Numbered from the stretch's first letter, positions 18,645-29,747 are shown. The stretch is 32,739 nucleotides of DNA from Lapidilactobacillus achengensis (GCF_003946655.1 NZ_RHOV01000025.1:1-32739); one strand, 5' to 3'. Notes: generated from the sequence alone by a model not told the origin. A program made the numbers and translations.

Positions 18645-19539
18645 TGAACGGCAAATGAATCTCGGGCGCTATGATCTCTCGGAAACGGGCTTACCGGTGG
18701 CTTTGGACGATGCCGCCTCAGTCCCGTTTTTTGGCGATTGGCGGTTGGTGATTTTAACGGCGCCGTTTTTCCTGACGGGGGCACCGACGCGCAATAAGGT
18801 TGAACAAGATCCCACCTTATTGACGGCTTATTTAGAGCAACCACAACCCACGACGAAATTGGTGATTTGGGCCGAGTACGAGAAACTAGACGAGCGGAAG
18901 AAAGTCACCAAGACTTTGAAGAAAACCGCGCTGATCGTCAACGCTGGCAAGGTCCAAGGCACAGCCTTGAATCAGCGCCTGCAACATGATGCTCAGCGGT
19001 TGGGAACGACGATCACAGGTCCAGCGTTGAATTTGTTACTGCAACGGACCCGGGAAGATTATTCCTTGGCTTTACAGCAACTGGAGAAATTGGCTTTGTT
19101 CGCCGGACCGCAAGCGACGATCACGCCGGAGATCGTGGCGACCATGGTCGAACAAATCATTGATGATAACGCCTTTGAATTGGTTGCGGCGACGCTGAAC
19201 GGGCAATTACAGCCCGCGCTGCAGATCTATCAGCAACTGATCATCACTGGTCAGGAACCGATCGGCTTGTTGGCCTTGCTGCTGACCCAGGTGCGCCTAT
19301 TACTGCAAGTTAAGATTCTCCAGCAAAGTGGCTATACCCAAGGGGCGATCACGCAACAGCTGAAGATCCATCCCTATCGCGTTCAGCTGGCGTTGGCCCA
19401 AGCTCGCCGGTACCAGTTGACCAGACTGGAGCAAATGTATTTGCAGCTGGTCCAGTTGGACTATCAGATCAAAACCGGCCAAGTCGATAAAACCAATGGC
19501 TTGGAGTTACTGATCACCCGTTTCGCGACGCTGCATTAG
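18496..19539 (+). CDS. holA: DNA polymerase III subunit delta
   Basis: The delta subunit of the clamp loader opens the beta clamp. The 347 residues show the expected start of the ATPase-like fold (LADLPPVILVLGQEQALL), the GDWRLVIL segment, the NAFELVAATLNG stretch, and the C-terminal collar region with HPYRVQLALAQA. The start is uncertain. GTG 18496 has AAGGA close upstream. ATG 18517 would shorten it by seven residues, and GTG 18484 would extend it by four. All of them lie inside the comEC frame, so the genes overlap by 128 to 161 bases. Confidence 0.9.
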   Translation: MVKTATKMISLEQLQKMALADLPPVILVLGQEQALLQQIQTYFDQLLTPDERQMNLGRYDLSETGLPVALDDAASVPFFGDWRLVILTAPFFLTGAPTRNKVEQDPTLLTAYLEQPQPTTKLVIWAEYEKLDERKKVTKTLKKTALIVNAGKVQGTALNQRLQHDAQRLGTTITGPALNLLLQRTREDYSLALQQLEKLALFAGPQATITPEIVATMVEQIIDDNAFELVAATLNGQLQPALQIYQQLIITGQEPIGLLALLLTQVRLLLQVKILQQSGYTQGAITQQLKIHPYRVQLALAQARRYQLTRLEQMYLQLVQLDYQIKTGQVDKTNGLELLITRFATLH

Positions 19540-19663
19540 CAGACCTTCGATTTTAGGATCCACCGCTGCTTGGATCAGCATTCGCGGCTGAGGGGGAGCA
19601 TCGTTCGCCTAAATGGCCAAAGCGGATCTTTAAACGCCAGAAAGCGCCAGCGCAAAATACCCA

Positions 19664-19698
19664 CAAAAAAACGCCTGAGAGTAATCTCAGACGTTTTG
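19664..19698 (-). terminator. Terminator of rpsT, probably bidirectional with holA
   Basis: On the minus strand the stem AACGTCTGAGA/TCTCAGGCGTT (G-U tolerated, four-base loop) runs into TTTTTT. On the plus strand the same stem is followed by TTTTGG, so it may also serve holA. The bases between holA and this stem (19540-19663) hold no gene I can see. Confidence 0.85.
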
Positions 19699-19720
19699 GT
19701 TTAAAACCGATTCAATTGAA

Positions 19721-19978
19721 TTAGTTAGCTTGGTTTAAACGAGTTAAGCGTGATTTGTCACGCGCAGCTTTATTGGCATGGATCAAGCCTTTGGAAGCAG
19801 CCATATCGATCGCACGGATTGCTTCAGTGTATAATGCACCAGCATTTTCAGCGCTTTCTGCATGAGCAGTTTCGAATTTCTTCACTGCGGTCCGCATTGC
19901 TGCTTTTTGGCTCGCGTTTTGAGTCCGAGCTTTATTGTTCGTACCCACACGCTTGATTGCAGATTTGATTTGTGGCAT
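19721..19978 (-). CDS. rpsT: Small ribosomal subunit protein S20
   Basis: S20 binds 16S rRNA early in 30S assembly. The 85-residue protein begins [10 protein letters not shown], is rich in Ala, Lys and Arg and helical throughout, with the typical central segment KKFETA and C-terminal [12 protein letters not shown]. The frame extends five codons upstream, but the ATG at 19978 has GGAGGTGACCTCA directly before it. It is transcribed alone, convergent with holA and divergent from rpsO. Confidence 0.97.
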   Translation of the reverse strand: MPQIKSAIKRVGTNNKARTQNASQKAAMRTAVKKFETAHAESAENAGALYTEAIRAIDMAASKGLIHANKAARDKSRLTRLNQAN

Positions 19979-20023
19979 TGAGGTCACCTCCAACTATAGA
20001 AAAATAAAAACTTGCCAAAAAAT

Positions 20024-20051
20024 ATTATATCAGAACAGGCTAGATATGCAA
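20024..20051 (-). promoter_or_regulatory. Promoter of rpsT
   Basis: On the minus strand TTGCAT (20051-20046), a 16-base spacer and a perfect TATAAT (20029-20024) precede the gene. The leader is about 40 bases. Confidence 0.8.
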
Positions 20052-20122
20052 GGGTTCCAGCGAATTTAACCGATTTCTCACTCCTTTTTTCCAGTCTAAA
20101 GGGGAGAAACATAAATATCTGC

Positions 20123-20151
20123 TTGCTTTTTGGGGAAATATTCGCTAAAGT
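20123..20151 (+). promoter_or_regulatory. Promoter of rpsO
   Basis: TTGCTT (20123-20128), a 17-base spacer and TAAAGT (20146-20151) predict a transcript starting near 20158, with a leader of about 75 bases before rpsO. Several bacteria use the rpsO leader for S15 autoregulation. I do not see a convincing known fold here. Confidence 0.55.
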
Positions 20152-20233
20152 ATTGTTGTTATACCAATTACTAGGTTTGACGACTCACCGACGTTTTACC
20201 TTGTTTTTGGACAATTTCAAAGAGGTGAAAGAA

Positions 20234-20503
20234 ATGGCAATTTCGAAGGAAAAAAAGAACGAACTCATTACCAAATATGCGCGTCACGAAGGGGATACTG
20301 GTTCTCCTGAGGTGCAGATCGCAGTTTTAACTGAAGAGATCAACACGCTGAACGCGCATTTGAAGGTCCACAAGAAGGATCACCATTCATACGTTGGTTT
20401 GTTGAAGAAGATCGGCCATCGCCGTAACTTATTAGCATATCTGCGGAACAATGACGTTGTTCGTTACCGTGAACTTATCAAGAGCTTGGGCTTGCGTCGT
20501 TAA
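20234..20503 (+). CDS. rpsO: Small ribosomal subunit protein S15
   Basis: S15 is a primary 16S rRNA-binding protein of the 30S platform. The 89-residue product has the family length and motifs: [34 protein letters not shown], and the C-terminal [16 protein letters not shown]. The frame is open to 20012, but ATG 20234 follows AGAGGTGAAAG and gives the canonical [10 protein letters not shown]. It lies upstream of pnp, the classical rpsO-pnp order, with a hairpin between them. Confidence 0.97.
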   Translation: MAISKEKKNELITKYARHEGDTGSPEVQIAVLTEEINTLNAHLKVHKKDHHSYVGLLKKIGHRRNLLAYLRNNDVVRYRELIKSLGLRR

Positions 20504-20513
20504 TAGCCTTACC

Positions 20514-20544
20514 AGCGAGGTCGCTTCGATCTCGCTTTCTTTAT
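20514..20544 (+). terminator. Terminator or attenuator between rpsO and pnp
   Basis: AGCGAGGTCG (20514-20523) pairs with CGATCTCGCT (20527-20536) with one G-U pair and a three-base loop, followed by TTCTTTAT. The tail is imperfect and no clear pnp promoter follows, so read-through to pnp, or RNase processing here, is likely. Confidence 0.7.
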
Positions 20545-20575
20545 ACATAAAAATCTATTGAAAAGGAAGAAGAAC

Positions 20576-22684
20576 ATGGAACAAGATAAACATATTTTTC
20601 GGCGGCAGTGGGCTGGCAAGAATCTCCAAGTTGAGATCGGTCAGATGGCAAAACAGGCTGATGGCGCTGTTTTTGTGCGCTATGGTGATTCAGCGGTCTT
20701 AAGCGCGGTCGTTCATAAGTCCGCCCGTGAAAATCAGGATTTCTTTCCCCTGACGATCAATTATGATGAGAAGATGTTCGCTGCTGGCAAGATTCCCGGG
20801 GGCTTCAATAAGCGTGAAGGTAAACCTAGCACGCACGCCACTTTGACGGCACGTTTGATCGATCGTCCTATTCGGCCACTGTTCCCAGATGGCTACAATG
20901 ATGAAGTCCAGATCACTAATATTGTCTTCAGTGCTGATCCGGAGGCCGGGCCAGAATTGATGGCTATGTTAGGGTCGTCATTGGCTTTAGGCATTTCACC
21001 GATTCCTTTCGCCGGACCAGTCGCGGGGGTGAAAGTCGCCCGCGTTGACGGTGAACTGCAATTGAACCCGACCAGCGGCGCTTTGCCTGGTTCTGATTTG
21101 GATTTGACGGTTGCTGGTTCAGCGACGGCCATCAATATGGTCGAAGCCGGCGGTGACGTGATCGCTGAGTCCGAAATGTTGGCGGCTTTACACTTTGGTT
21201 TTGCGAAAGTTCAAGAATTATGCGCTTTTCAGCAGGAAATCATTGCGGCAATCGGTGCGCCTAAGCTGGACTTTGTTAGTCCTAGCGCGCCAGCTGATTT
21301 GGTGGCTGAAATCAATGATCTCTATCAGGCGACGATGCGCCAAGCAATTTTGACCACGGACAAGTTAGCTCGAGAAGACAACATTGCTGCTGTCAAAGAA
21401 TTGGCCCATGACCATTATGCTGGATTAGCGGCCAGCGGTGGCGCTGACTCGATTTTGCCGATGGTGGATCAATTGCTAGACGATTTGGAACGTCAAGAAG
21501 TGCGGCAAATGATTTTGGAGCAGCATCAGCGTCCCGATGGTCGGGCTTTGGACGAACTGCGCGCGTTATCCGCGGAAGTGGGACTATTGCCCCGTGCTCA
21601 TGGCTCAGGTTTATTCACCCGTGGGCAAACCCAAGTCCTGTCTGCGTTGACTTTAGCGCCATTAGCTGAAGCACAGACAATCGACGGTCTGTTACCGGAA
21701 TATCACAAGAATTTTGTCCATCACTATAATTTCCCTCAATTCTCGGTTGGGGAAACAGGCCGCTATGGCGCGCCGGGCCGTCGAGAAATCGGGCATGGGG
21801 CGCTTGGTGAGCGGGCGATGTTACCCGTCATTCCGGATACAGAGAGTTTTCCTTATGCGATTCGCTTGGTTTCCAATGTTTTGGAATCAAATGGGTCGTC
21901 CTCTCAGGCCAGCATTTGTGCCAGTATTTTGGCGTTAATGGATGGCGGGGTTCCCATCAAGGCGCCGGTCGCTGGTATTGCCATGGGCATGGTCAAAGAA
22001 GGCGCGGACTACGCGATCCTGACCGATATCCAAGGCATCGAAGATCATTTAGGTGATATGGATTTCAAGGTTGCCGGTACTACTGAAGGCATTACCGCGT
22101 TACAAATGGACATCAAAGCCGAAGGGGTCACGAATGAAATTCTAGCCGAAGCCTTGGCCCAAGCCAAAAAGGCCCGGTTAGAAATTCTCCAGGTATTGAC
22201 GGCAACGCTGCCAGCATCACGGACAGAATTGAGTCAATATGCGCCGAAGATCGAGCAAATGATGATCAAGCAAGCGCAGATCAAAGACGTGATCGGCCGT
22301 GGCGGTGAAACAATAAACGAGATTATTGACCAAACCGGTGTTAAAATCGATATAGAGCAAACTGGACAAGTCACGATCAGCTCTGATGATCGCGAAGCCA
22401 TTGAACAGGCGAAACAAATCATTACCGACTTGACGCGTGAGATCGAAGTCGGCGGCGTCTACATGGGGACTGTCAATCGCATTGAAGCTTTCGGTGCTTT
22501 TGTGGAACTGGCTAAGGGTAAGAACGCCCTCGTCCACATTTCCCAACTGACGCCAGGTCGCTTGAACAAGGTTGAAGACGCGGTCAAATTAGGCGATCAA
22601 CTCTTAGTCAAAGTTATCAGCATTGATGGTAAAGGGCGGATCAACGCTTCACGGAAAGCGTTGTTGGCCACGGAACCGGAATAA
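20576..22684 (+). CDS. pnp: Polyribonucleotide nucleotidyltransferase (PNPase)
   Basis: A phosphorolytic 3'-5' exoribonuclease of mRNA decay. The 702 residues show two RNase PH domains (the second with the FTRGQTQVL and [16 protein letters not shown] motifs) separated by the helical linker, then a KH domain (around [12 protein letters not shown], about residues 553-612) and an S1 domain (about 622-695, [17 protein letters not shown]). The frame opens at 20558, but ATG 20576 with AAAGGAAG upstream gives the usual start. The RNase J gene follows after 20 bases, putting two decay enzymes in one unit. Confidence 0.96.
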   Translation: MEQDKHIFRRQWAGKNLQVEIGQMAKQADGAVFVRYGDSAVLSAVVHKSARENQDFFPLTINYDEKMFAAGKIPGGFNKREGKPSTHATLTARLIDRPIRPLFPDGYNDEVQITNIVFSADPEAGPELMAMLGSSLALGISPIPFAGPVAGVKVARVDGELQLNPTSGALPGSDLDLTVAGSATAINMVEAGGDVIAESEMLAALHFGFAKVQELCAFQQEIIAAIGAPKLDFVSPSAPADLVAEINDLYQATMRQAILTTDKLAREDNIAAVKELAHDHYAGLAASGGADSILPMVDQLLDDLERQEVRQMILEQHQRPDGRALDELRALSAEVGLLPRAHGSGLFTRGQTQVLSALTLAPLAEAQTIDGLLPEYHKNFVHHYNFPQFSVGETGRYGAPGRREIGHGALGERAMLPVIPDTESFPYAIRLVSNVLESNGSSSQASICASILALMDGGVPIKAPVAGIAMGMVKEGADYAILTDIQGIEDHLGDMDFKVAGTTEGITALQMDIKAEGVTNEILAEALAQAKKARLEILQVLTATLPASRTELSQYAPKIEQMMIKQAQIKDVIGRGGETINEIIDQTGVKIDIEQTGQVTISSDDREAIEQAKQIITDLTREIEVGGVYMGTVNRIEAFGAFVELAKGKNALVHISQLTPGRLNKVEDAVKLGDQLLVKVISIDGKGRINASRKALLATEPE

Positions 22685-22704
22685 AGAATAAGTAAGGAGC
22701 AATA

Positions 22705-24384
22705 ATGTTACAGAATTTAAAAGTAATTCCATTTGGCGGCGTTCGCGAAAATGGTAAGAATATGTATGCCGTTGAGGTCGAAGATGAGATCTACATCTTC
22801 GATTGCGGCTTGATGTACCCTGAGAACGAGTTGTTAGGGATCGACGTGGTCATTCCTGATTATAGCTATTTAACCGAGAATATTGACAAGGTTGTGGGCA
22901 TCTTCCTGACTCACGGTCACGCTGATGCCATTGGGGCCCTGCCTTATTTCTTGGCGGATCATCCCGTGCCGGTTTTCGGTTCAGAGTTAACGATTGCCTT
23001 GGCCAAGATCACGGTCGCTGGGGAGAAGAAAACCAAGAAATTCAAGGATTTTCATGTCATTGACGAGAAAACCGCGATTGACTTCAATCACGCCACCGTC
23101 TCATTCTTCAAGACGACCCATTCAATTCCTGGTTCGTTAGGCGTGGATCTGAAGACAGAAGCGGGACACATTGTTTATACCGGTGATTTCAAATTTGATC
23201 AGGCCGCTAAACCGATGTTTCAGACGGATTATGGTCGCCTAGCCGATATCGGGCGCGACCACACGATCATGCTACTCAGTGATTCCGCTAACGCCGAATC
23301 ACCTTATGTCAACAGCAGCCAGCGCGATATCGCCAGCTACATTACGGAAACCTTCAAATATCATCCCGGTCGCATTATTGTGGCGTCAGTCGCCAGCAAT
23401 ATCGAACGGATGCAACAGATTTTCGACTCAGCTGCGAAAACCGGCCGACGGGTCATCTTGACCGGTCAGGATTTAGAAAAGATCGTCAAAACCGCGCTGA
23501 ACTTGAAGTATTTGACCTTGCCAGAGCCTGATTTGCTGGTTCAATTGAAAGATTTAAAGACCTTGAAACCGGAACAAACCATTATTCTGGAAACTGGGCG
23601 AATGGGCGAACCGCTGAAGTCCTTGGAGCGAATGGCCACCAACAATCACCGCACTTTGCACATCAAAGAGGGCGACTTGGTGTTCATTACGACGACCCCA
23701 TCTCATGCCATGGAAACGACGGTGGCCAAGACGCGGGATTTGATTTATCGCGCCGGTGGGACAGTCAAAGCTATCAGCGATGACTTGCATTCATCTGGTC
23801 ACGCGAATAAGACGGACTTGCAATTGATGCTTAATTTATTGCGACCGGATAACTTGATGCCGATTCAAGGAGAGTATCGCTTGTTAGAGGCACACACGCA
23901 TATCGCTGAAGAAACAGGCTTGCCGCTGGATCACATTTTCGTGACCAAGAGTGGCGATGTGGTGCAATACCATCAGGGCGAATTCAGTCTAGGCGCGGCG
24001 GTCAACGCTGGTGATACCATGATCGATGGTAAGGGCGTTGGCGATATCGGTAATATTGTTTTACGGGATCGGCGTCTATTGGCCGACGATGGGATCTTCA
24101 TCGCGGTCGTTACGATCGACCGGCGTAAGAAGAAAATCGTGGCGAAGCCGAAACTGACTTCCCGTGGGTTCGTTTACGTCAAGGCTAACCGTGACCTGAT
24201 GGCCGAAAGCGCCTCGATCATTGTCAAAGCAATCGAAAATAATTTAGCGCATAAAGAATTTGATTGGAACAACCTGAAACAAGACGTGCGCGAAGATCTC
24301 AGCAAATATCTGTTTGATCAAACCAAACGACATCCAGTGATTTTACCAGTCATTATGGAAGTCAATCAAAATCGGCATCGTTGA
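22705..24384 (+). CDS. rnjB: RNase J family beta-CASP ribonuclease, J2-like with altered metal site
   Basis: RNase J enzymes are metallo-beta-lactamase/beta-CASP nucleases of mRNA decay, with J1 and J2 forming a complex. The 559 residues match family length and layout. In the metal motif, however, the usual HxHxDH reads HGHADA (70-75), losing the last histidine, and the late PIHGEYR motif reads PIQGEYR with Q388. Such losses mark the weakly active or inactive J2 partner, hence rnjB. Other elements are normal: YTGDFKFD, the SDSANAE loop, and HSSGHANKTDLQLML. The ATG follows AAGGAGCAATA. A palindromic terminator follows. Confidence 0.85.
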   Translation: MLQNLKVIPFGGVRENGKNMYAVEVEDEIYIFDCGLMYPENELLGIDVVIPDYSYLTENIDKVVGIFLTHGHADAIGALPYFLADHPVPVFGSELTIALAKITVAGEKKTKKFKDFHVIDEKTAIDFNHATVSFFKTTHSIPGSLGVDLKTEAGHIVYTGDFKFDQAAKPMFQTDYGRLADIGRDHTIMLLSDSANAESPYVNSSQRDIASYITETFKYHPGRIIVASVASNIERMQQIFDSAAKTGRRVILTGQDLEKIVKTALNLKYLTLPEPDLLVQLKDLKTLKPEQTIILETGRMGEPLKSLERMATNNHRTLHIKEGDLVFITTTPSHAMETTVAKTRDLIYRAGGTVKAISDDLHSSGHANKTDLQLMLNLLRPDNLMPIQGEYRLLEAHTHIAEETGLPLDHIFVTKSGDVVQYHQGEFSLGAAVNAGDTMIDGKGVGDIGNIVLRDRRLLADDGIFIAVVTIDRRKKKIVAKPKLTSRGFVYVKANRDLMAESASIIVKAIENNLAHKEFDWNNLKQDVREDLSKYLFDQTKRHPVILPVIMEVNQNRHR

Positions 24385-24391
24385 TGCGCAG

Positions 24392-24419
24392 TAAAAAAAG
24401 GGCCGCGGCCCTTTTTTAC
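24392..24419 (+). terminator. Palindromic bidirectional terminator after rnjB
   Basis: GGGCCGCGGCCC is flanked by seven A and six T, a symmetrical terminator working in either direction. The TPR gene starts only 27 bases later, so read-through may supply it. Confidence 0.85.
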
Positions 24420-24445
24420 TTGGCGCGACTGCTGTTGGAGGTAGT

Positions 24446-25387
24446 ATGATGAGCCAATTTCCCGAATCAGTCCAGAGTTTGATGACACTCGCGGCAGAGG
24501 CGGCCGAACAGGACAACTATTCCCAAGCCTTGAAGTATTTGAATCAGGCTTTGGCGATCGAACCAGATTTTACCGTCATTCAAGCCTATTTGGAAACGGC
24601 TAAGGCGGCTGAGAGTCAACCGGCGCTCCGTCAGTTATTGCGAGCGCCGGAAACAGTTCAAGCTTTCGCGACGGCGCGGCGGCTACCCGATTATTGGCAG
24701 GCGTTGTGGTCGGCGGGCCTTTATTTGACTTTGGACCAGTCTGGCTATGATCTGGCCCAGAATCAAGCCGCCTTGAATGGGACCGATTTGACCACCTGGC
24801 AAGCTTGGGTCCAACGAGTCGGTGAGCTTAAGCTGAGTGCTAGCGAATTCGCCCAATGGGAAAATCGGCTGCAACAGCTGACCTTGACACAATTGAATGG
24901 GGACGTGGCCGATTTCTTTACCGATTTGGCGACCTTGCCGCCGCAAAGTTTCTATCGACTGAGTCAAACGCTGCTGCTGAACGCTTTACTGTCACCAGTG
25001 ATCCGGTTTCAGTTGTTGCTGGAGTTGGCGGCGATGTCCCAGACCAAGGACCTGTCGATTTTTTGGCAAGGGGAGGTCCGGCAGTTTTCGACTCAAGCCC
25101 TGCAAAGGTTTGAACAAAGCGAGCCTTACGTGACGTTACGCGCGGGTATTGATGTCGCAATCGAAAGTGGTCAGTTGGCGGATTCACAACGAGATCTGGC
25201 CCAAAGCAATCTGTTGACCTATCTGATGTTGACAGCGCCCTTTAGTCAAGCGGAACTCCAGCCCTTGGCCGCGTGGCAACAACTGGTTTTAACGGGGAGG
25301 GTCCCCACCGATGTTTCTCAGCAAACGCGGGCCCATTTGAACTTTTGGCAAGGTGAGGAGACCAAATTATTGCGCAGTTTACAATAG
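24446..25387 (+). CDS. Tetratricopeptide-repeat protein of unknown function
   Basis: A 313-residue soluble protein with one clear TPR unit near the N-terminus (about residues 10-43, ending LNQALAIEPDF). The rest is Leu/Gln-rich and predicted helical, without a motif I recognise. There is no signal peptide or membrane segment. ATG 24446 (or the next codon, also ATG) follows GGAGG. It lies between the RNA-decay genes and tuf; TPR proteins in this position occur in lactobacilli, but I know of no assigned role. It has its own terminator. Confidence 0.75.
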   Translation: MMSQFPESVQSLMTLAAEAAEQDNYSQALKYLNQALAIEPDFTVIQAYLETAKAAESQPALRQLLRAPETVQAFATARRLPDYWQALWSAGLYLTLDQSGYDLAQNQAALNGTDLTTWQAWVQRVGELKLSASEFAQWENRLQQLTLTQLNGDVADFFTDLATLPPQSFYRLSQTLLLNALLSPVIRFQLLLELAAMSQTKDLSIFWQGEVRQFSTQALQRFEQSEPYVTLRAGIDVAIESGQLADSQRDLAQSNLLTYLMLTAPFSQAELQPLAAWQQLVLTGRVPTDVSQQTRAHLNFWQGEETKLLRSLQ

Positions 25388-25403
25388 TTTGATATTGTAG
25401 TGA

Positions 25404-25429
25404 CAACGAGGTTTTCGGCCTCGTTTTTA
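25404..25429 (+). terminator. Terminator of the TPR gene
   Basis: AACGAGG pairs with CCTCGTT across a short loop, followed by TTTTTA. Confidence 0.8.
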
Positions 25430-25511
25430 TGTGGAGTTGGCGCAATTTGTTCCTAAAGTTAGTTTTAGGGCGATTTAATTCAAAATTTTCTTATTTTGCG
25501 AGTTTTAGGTA

Positions 25512-25540
25512 TTTACAATTCGGTCAACTCTCCGTATAAT
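25512..25540 (+). promoter_or_regulatory. Main promoter of tuf
   Basis: TTTACA, a 17-base spacer and a perfect TATAAT (25535-25540). The predicted leader is about 120 bases and begins with a small AAAGGA/TCCTTT hairpin (25545-25559). A second TATAAT at 25590-25595 has only a weak TGGTAT 17 bases upstream. Confidence 0.8.
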
Positions 25541-25610
25541 CATTAAAGGATATTCCTTTAGCAGCATGGTATTTCCGCGGCTGAAGTAGTATAATTAAAC
25601 ATAGAGAATT

Positions 25611-25640
25611 TTCGGCGCAATTGATACGCCGATTCTTCTT
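25611..25640 (+). promoter_or_regulatory. Hairpin in the tuf leader
   Basis: TCGGCG and CGCCGA pair across a nine-base loop and are followed by TTCTTCTT, about 15 bases before the tuf ribosome binding site. The pyrimidine tail resembles a weak attenuator. Function is unproven. Confidence 0.4.
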
Positions 25641-25667
25641 GCAATTTTACAGGAGGTTCATTTAATA

Positions 25668-26858
<1,191 letters not shown>

Positions 26859-26877
26859 TCATTCGTTTAAAACGGCT

Positions 26878-26910
26878 AAAAGACTCGATTGCTCGAGTCT
26901 TTTTTCTTTT
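26878..26910 (+). terminator. Terminator of tuf
   Basis: AAAAGACTCGA and TCGAGTCTTTT pair perfectly across TTGC, followed by further T residues. Confidence 0.95.
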
Positions 26911-26976
26911 GCGCGAACCTGACGTGAAAAAATATTAAGAAACCGAGCAACTTGACGACTTTTTGAGAAAGTTTCA

Positions 26977-27005
26977 TTTACTTTTTTTGGCAAATAAGAT
27001 AGTAT
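26977..27005 (+). promoter_or_regulatory. Promoter of tig
   Basis: TTTACT (26977-26982), a 17-base spacer and TAGTAT (27000-27005) lie about 50 bases before the gene. The surrounding DNA is AT-rich. Confidence 0.6.
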
Positions 27006-27057
27006 TAATTAAGTATGTTAAAGAGATAGATGTAATTTAATATCGGAGGTAAATTGA

Positions 27058-28347
27058 ATGTCTGCCACATGGGAAAAGAAGGGCACCAACGACGGTGAAC
27101 TCACTTTTGAAATTAGTGTAAATAAAATCGATGAAGGTTTAGATGCAGCCTTCAAACGTGTTAAGAAGAATTTAGCTGTTCCTGGCTTCCGGAAGGGGAA
27201 AGTGCCTCGCCAAATCTTTAATCAGATGTATGGCGAAGCTTCCTTATATGAAGACGCTTTGAACGTGGTCTTGCCAGATAGCTACGAGGCAGCCCTGGCT
27301 GAGGCTGGGATCGAACCTGTTGATCAGCCTGAGATCAGCATTGAAAAGATGGATCCGAAAGAACCTTGGATCATCAAGGCTAAAGTTACCGTTAAGCCTG
27401 AAGTTAAGTTGGGCGACTATAAAGGTCTGTCCGTACCAACGGCTGACGTTGAAGTCACTGACGCAGATGTTGACGCTGAATTGGCTAAGCGTCAAGAACA
27501 ACAAGCTGAATTGGTGCTTAAAGAAGATGGCGTCAGCGAGAAGGGTGACACTGTTGTCATCGATTACGCTGGGACGATCGACGGCGAAGCTTTTGACGGT
27601 GGTTCTTCCGAGAACTATTCGCTTGAATTAGGTTCAAACAGCTTCATTCCTGGTTTTGAAGATCAATTGTTGGGACATAAATCCGGTGACGAAGTTGATG
27701 TGACCGTGACTTTCCCTGAAGATTATCAAGCCAAGGAATTAGCTGGTAAGGAAGCGCATTTCGCCACGAAGATCCATGAAATCAAGACGAAAGAAATTCC
27801 TGAACTTGACGATGACTTCGCTAAGGATATCGACGAAGAAGTTGAAACGTTGATCGAATTGAAAGCCAAGATCAAGGATCAATTGACGCAAAACAAGCAA
27901 GAAGCCGCTGATGCCGCTAAGCAAGAAGCTGCTTTGAACAAAGCGGTTGCCAATGCCGAAATCGTTGACTTGCCTCACGCGATGATCGAAACAGAAGTCC
28001 ACAACCAAATGGACCAATTCTTAGGCAATATGCAACGTCAAGGCATCAATCCTGACATGTACTACAAATTGACGGGCACGACTGAAGAAGATCTCCACAA
28101 GCAGTTCGAACAAAACGCTGACCAAAACGTTAAGACTAACTTGGTTTTGGAAGCAATCGTAGCGGCTGAAAAGATCGAACCAAGTCAAGAAGAAGTCGAT
28201 CATGAAATCAAAGATTTAGCTGAAGAGTACAACATGGAAGAAGATAAAGTTCGCGGAGCTTTGACGGATGAAATGTTGAAGCACGATATCGCCATCAAGA
28301 AGGCAATTGATATCGTTACTGATTCTGCGGTTGAAGAAGCAGAATAG
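27058..28347 (+). CDS. tig: Trigger factor, ribosome-associated chaperone
   Basis: Binds at the peptide exit tunnel and helps nascent chains fold; it also has peptidyl-prolyl isomerase activity. The 429 residues show the N-terminal ribosome-binding domain with GFRKGKVPR (the signature that contacts protein L23), an FKBP-like domain (about 160-245, with [14 protein letters not shown]) and a long helical C-terminal arm region, acidic at the end. The ATG follows CGGAGG. The tuf-tig-clpX order is usual for lactobacilli. Confidence 0.97.
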   Translation: MSATWEKKGTNDGELTFEISVNKIDEGLDAAFKRVKKNLAVPGFRKGKVPRQIFNQMYGEASLYEDALNVVLPDSYEAALAEAGIEPVDQPEISIEKMDPKEPWIIKAKVTVKPEVKLGDYKGLSVPTADVEVTDADVDAELAKRQEQQAELVLKEDGVSEKGDTVVIDYAGTIDGEAFDGGSSENYSLELGSNSFIPGFEDQLLGHKSGDEVDVTVTFPEDYQAKELAGKEAHFATKIHEIKTKEIPELDDDFAKDIDEEVETLIELKAKIKDQLTQNKQEAADAAKQEAALNKAVANAEIVDLPHAMIETEVHNQMDQFLGNMQRQGINPDMYYKLTGTTEEDLHKQFEQNADQNVKTNLVLEAIVAAEKIEPSQEEVDHEIKDLAEEYNMEEDKVRGALTDEMLKHDIAIKKAIDIVTDSAVEEAE

Positions 28348-28363
28348 CGCCAGTTTCTGAAAA

Positions 28364-28397
28364 GGAGGACTGAACGGTTTGTGTTCAGTCCTTTTTT
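28364..28397 (+). terminator. Terminator of tig
   Basis: GGACTGAAC (28367-28375) pairs with GTTCAGTCC (28383-28391) over a seven-base loop, followed by six T. Confidence 0.93.
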
Positions 28398-28422
28398 CAA
28401 CAAGACATCAAAGGCGAATTGC

Positions 28423-28452
28423 TTTACAGCCGCGGGCAAAACATGCTATCAT
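28423..28452 (+). promoter_or_regulatory. Promoter of clpX
   Basis: TTTACA (28423-28428), an 18-base spacer and TATCAT (28447-28452), directly after the tig terminator. No CIRCE or CtsR-type repeat is seen. Confidence 0.6.
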
Positions 28453-28488
28453 CGGTCATTGATCGAGCATAAAAAAGGTGGACGAACG

Positions 28489-29742
28489 ATGTTTGATAAT
28501 ATGCAAACTACAGGAACGGTTAAGTGTTCGTTCTGTGGTAAGACCCAAGACCAAGTCAAGAAAATCATTGCTGGTCCCGGCGTTTATATTTGTAATGAAT
28601 GTGTTGACTTATGTAAAGATATTTTAGATGAAGAATTACAGGCTGACGCGGTGGATCAAAGCGTTGATGTGCCAAAGCCACGGGAAATCTTGGATTTCTT
28701 GAACGATTATGTGATCGGTCAAGATGACGCTAAGAAGGCCTTGGCCGTTGCCGTTTATAACCACTACAAACGGGTCAACCATATGGCTGTCGCTGACGCG
28801 GATGAAACCGAGTTGCAGAAGAGTAACATTGCCTTGATCGGACCAACTGGCTCCGGGAAGACTTTCCTCGCCCAGAGTTTGGCGCGGATCTTGAATGTGC
28901 CTTTCGCGATCGCGGACGCGACAACTTTGACCGAAGCGGGTTATGTTGGTGAAGATGTGGAGAACATTCTGTTGAAATTACTGCAGAATGCGGATTACGA
29001 CGTCGATCGCGCACAACGCGGGATCGTCTACATCGATGAGATCGACAAAATCGCCAAAAAGAGCGAAAATGTTTCCATCACGCGTGATGTTTCGGGTGAA
29101 GGTGTCCAACAGGCGCTTTTGAAGATTCTGGAAGGGACCATCGCTAACGTACCACCTCAGGGCGGACGGAAGCATCCGCAACAAGAATTCATTCAAGTTG
29201 ACACCACGAATATCCTCTTTATCGTTGGGGGCGCTTTTGATGGCATCGAAAACATCATTCGCAACCGCTTAGGCGAGCAAGTGATTGGTTTCGGCGCGGC
29301 CAGTGAGCAGAAAGTTAAGATCGAAGACGAGGCCCACATTATGCAACAAGTTGTGCCGGAGGATTTGATGAAGTTTGGGATCATTCCTGAATTTATTGGG
29401 CGGATCCCGATTGTGACGGCTTTGAATAAATTGAGTGAAAGTGATTTGGTTCGCATCCTGACAGAACCGAAGAACGCTTTGGTCAAACAATATCAGAAGC
29501 TGATCGAATTGGATGGCGTGAAGCTGAAGTTCACGCCTGACGCTTTGAACGCCATGGCACATGAAGCAATCGAACGTGATACCGGCGCGCGGGGCTTGCG
29601 GGCCATCATGGAAGAAGTCATGCAAGATACCATGTTTGAATTACCAGATCAAACGGATGTTTCCGAAGTGATCGTGACTAAAGAGGCCGCGGAAGGTTTG
29701 CAAAAACCTGAACTGGTCCACACCAATGAACAAGCATCCTAA
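28489..29742 (+). CDS. clpX: ATP-dependent Clp protease ATP-binding subunit ClpX
   Basis: An AAA+ unfoldase that feeds tagged proteins to ClpP. The 417 residues show the zinc-binding domain (C13, C16, C35, C38), Walker A GPTGSGKT (118-125), the pore-loop motif YVGEDVE, Walker [11 protein letters not shown], and an IGF-type tripeptide for ClpP docking in VIGFGA. The frame opens at 28381, but ATG 28489 with AAAAAAGGTGG upstream gives the standard start. A large terminator structure follows, then engB. Confidence 0.97.
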   Translation: MFDNMQTTGTVKCSFCGKTQDQVKKIIAGPGVYICNECVDLCKDILDEELQADAVDQSVDVPKPREILDFLNDYVIGQDDAKKALAVAVYNHYKRVNHMAVADADETELQKSNIALIGPTGSGKTFLAQSLARILNVPFAIADATTLTEAGYVGEDVENILLKLLQNADYDVDRAQRGIVYIDEIDKIAKKSENVSITRDVSGEGVQQALLKILEGTIANVPPQGGRKHPQQEFIQVDTTNILFIVGGAFDGIENIIRNRLGEQVIGFGAASEQKVKIEDEAHIMQQVVPEDLMKFGIIPEFIGRIPIVTALNKLSESDLVRILTEPKNALVKQYQKLIELDGVKLKFTPDALNAMAHEAIERDTGARGLRAIMEEVMQDTMFELPDQTDVSEVIVTKEAAEGLQKPELVHTNEQAS

Positions 29743-29747
29743 TCAGT

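Noticed and set aside
20012-20233. N-terminal extension of rpsO to 20012
   Set aside because: It would cover both divergent promoters; S15 is 89 residues and ATG 20234 has a strong ribosome binding site.
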